From NCBI GenBank assembly GCA_028293365.1, contig JAQGOX010000065.1, forward strand, positions 1 to 5,479: a DNA stretch of 5,479 nucleotides, read 5' to 3'. Below are positions 5,283-5,479 of this stretch, piece after piece (within the stretch, counting starts at the first letter, position 1; each line of letters starts with the position of its first letter). The notes under the pieces were generated by a model. The model was not told where the DNA came from. It ran no database searches and saw only the letters and a program-made list of their open reading frames with translations. This DNA comes from Verrucomicrobiales bacterium. Its GTDB lineage: Bacteria; Verrucomicrobiota; Verrucomicrobiia; Limisphaerales; SXQI01. The translations under genes were made by a program, and so were the position numbers.

Positions 5283-5479
5283 AACCGCGTTGACTGGAGT
5301 CGGTTCGTATCGATTAAACGAACCGAATTTGTCCCCGGGTCGGTCAGGGTAAACACCCTCCAGGCATATGTGTCCGTTGAAGATTCAATTATTGTGGACT
5401 GCCCTGGTTTTTGGAGAATAGTCAATACGATGTCGCCGTTTTCCAGAACTCTAATGTTGTCGAAATAAGGTAAACTTAA
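5258..5479 (-). CDS. C-terminal fragment of a probable secreted protein with an R-F-Y-R-A tail (cut by right edge)
   Basis: On the minus strand, 73 codons are open from the right edge to a TGA at 5258-5260. The fragment contains L-P-Y-F-D-N-I-R-V-L, then S-T-I-I-E-S-S-T-D-T-Y-A-W at 28-40, T-L-T-D-P-G-T at 44-50, and ends R-F-Y-R-A-T-S-I-P. An 'I-E-x-S-T-x...W' core followed by a terminal R-F-Y-R-A is, to my knowledge, a frequent C-terminal module in large exported Verrucomicrobiota (Pedosphaera-like) proteins, often after Ig-like, LamG or repeat domains. The match covers the pattern in order, which supports a real gene over chance. Its function cannot be read from this fragment, and the start lies outside the window. 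The stop lies inside the phosphatase gene, so the two overlap tail to tail by 25 bases. Confidence 0.75.
   Translation of the reverse strand, partial: LSLPYFDNIRVLENGDIVLTILQKPGQSTIIESSTDTYAWRVFTLTDPGTNSVRLIDTNRLQSTRFYRATSIP
5300..5326. terminator. Perfect inverted repeat just past the phosphatase stop (possible transcription end)
   Basis: TCGGTTCGT (5300-5308) and ACGAACCGA (5318-5326) form a perfect 9-base-pair stem around a 9-base loop, 17 bases after the phosphatase stop. The position suits a terminator, but only ATTT follows instead of a T-run, so Rho-independent termination would be weak. The repeat also lies inside the coding sequence of the convergent edge gene, which limits how freely it could have evolved as a terminator. 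Confidence 0.3.

Overview
This window looks like chromosomal DNA of a Verrucomicrobiota bacterium, most likely near Pedosphaera/Limisphaerales. The clue is the protein fragment at the right edge. It ends in a pattern (an 'I-E-x-S-T-x...W' core, then 'T-D', then a terminal R-F-Y-R-A) that I associate with the C-terminal repeats of secreted proteins in that group. A secreted glycosidase-like protein, a MoxR/DUF58 pair and a lipoprotein phosphatase fit the same assignment. This is inference from protein style; no marker gene is present.

Layout, left to right. (1) Positions 1-936, minus strand: the 5' part of a phosphoglucomutase/phosphomannomutase-family gene (cut by the left edge) lies 18 bases downstream of a complete ribulose-phosphate 3-epimerase gene (rpe). 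The two are probably co-transcribed sugar-phosphate enzymes. (2) A 120-base divergent gap, then a plus-strand gene (1057-2529) for an exported, probably TIM-barrel, glycoside-hydrolase-like protein of unknown substrate, with a C-x-C-x-x-C cluster just after a candidate catalytic Glu. (3) A 40-base convergent gap, then a minus-strand two-gene operon: moxR-type AAA+ ATPase (3487-4494) followed after 8 bases by a DUF58 protein (2570-3478). (4) A 218-base divergent gap, then a plus-strand gene (4713-5282) for a lipoprotein with a tyrosine/dual-specificity phosphatase signature. (5) On the minus strand at the right edge, the last 73 codons of another gene (5258-5479), whose stop lies inside the phosphatase gene, giving a 25-base tail-to-tail overlap.

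How the genes relate. rpe and the phosphohexomutase gene belong to central carbohydrate metabolism. MoxR and DUF58 are known partners: the ATPase is thought to act as a chaperone for von Willebrand-type metal-binding proteins, and DUF58 here keeps a MIDAS-like D-x-S-x-S. The glycosidase-like protein, the phosphatase and the edge fragment all look exported, so much of the window concerns the cell envelope or extracellular polymers. I see no insertion sequence, CRISPR array, tRNA, rRNA or phage gene, and no convincing new multi-gene system. The most useful points are the two edge genes that are easily missed, the uncharacterised secreted hydrolase, and the lipoprotein phosphatase with a second Cys in its P-loop.
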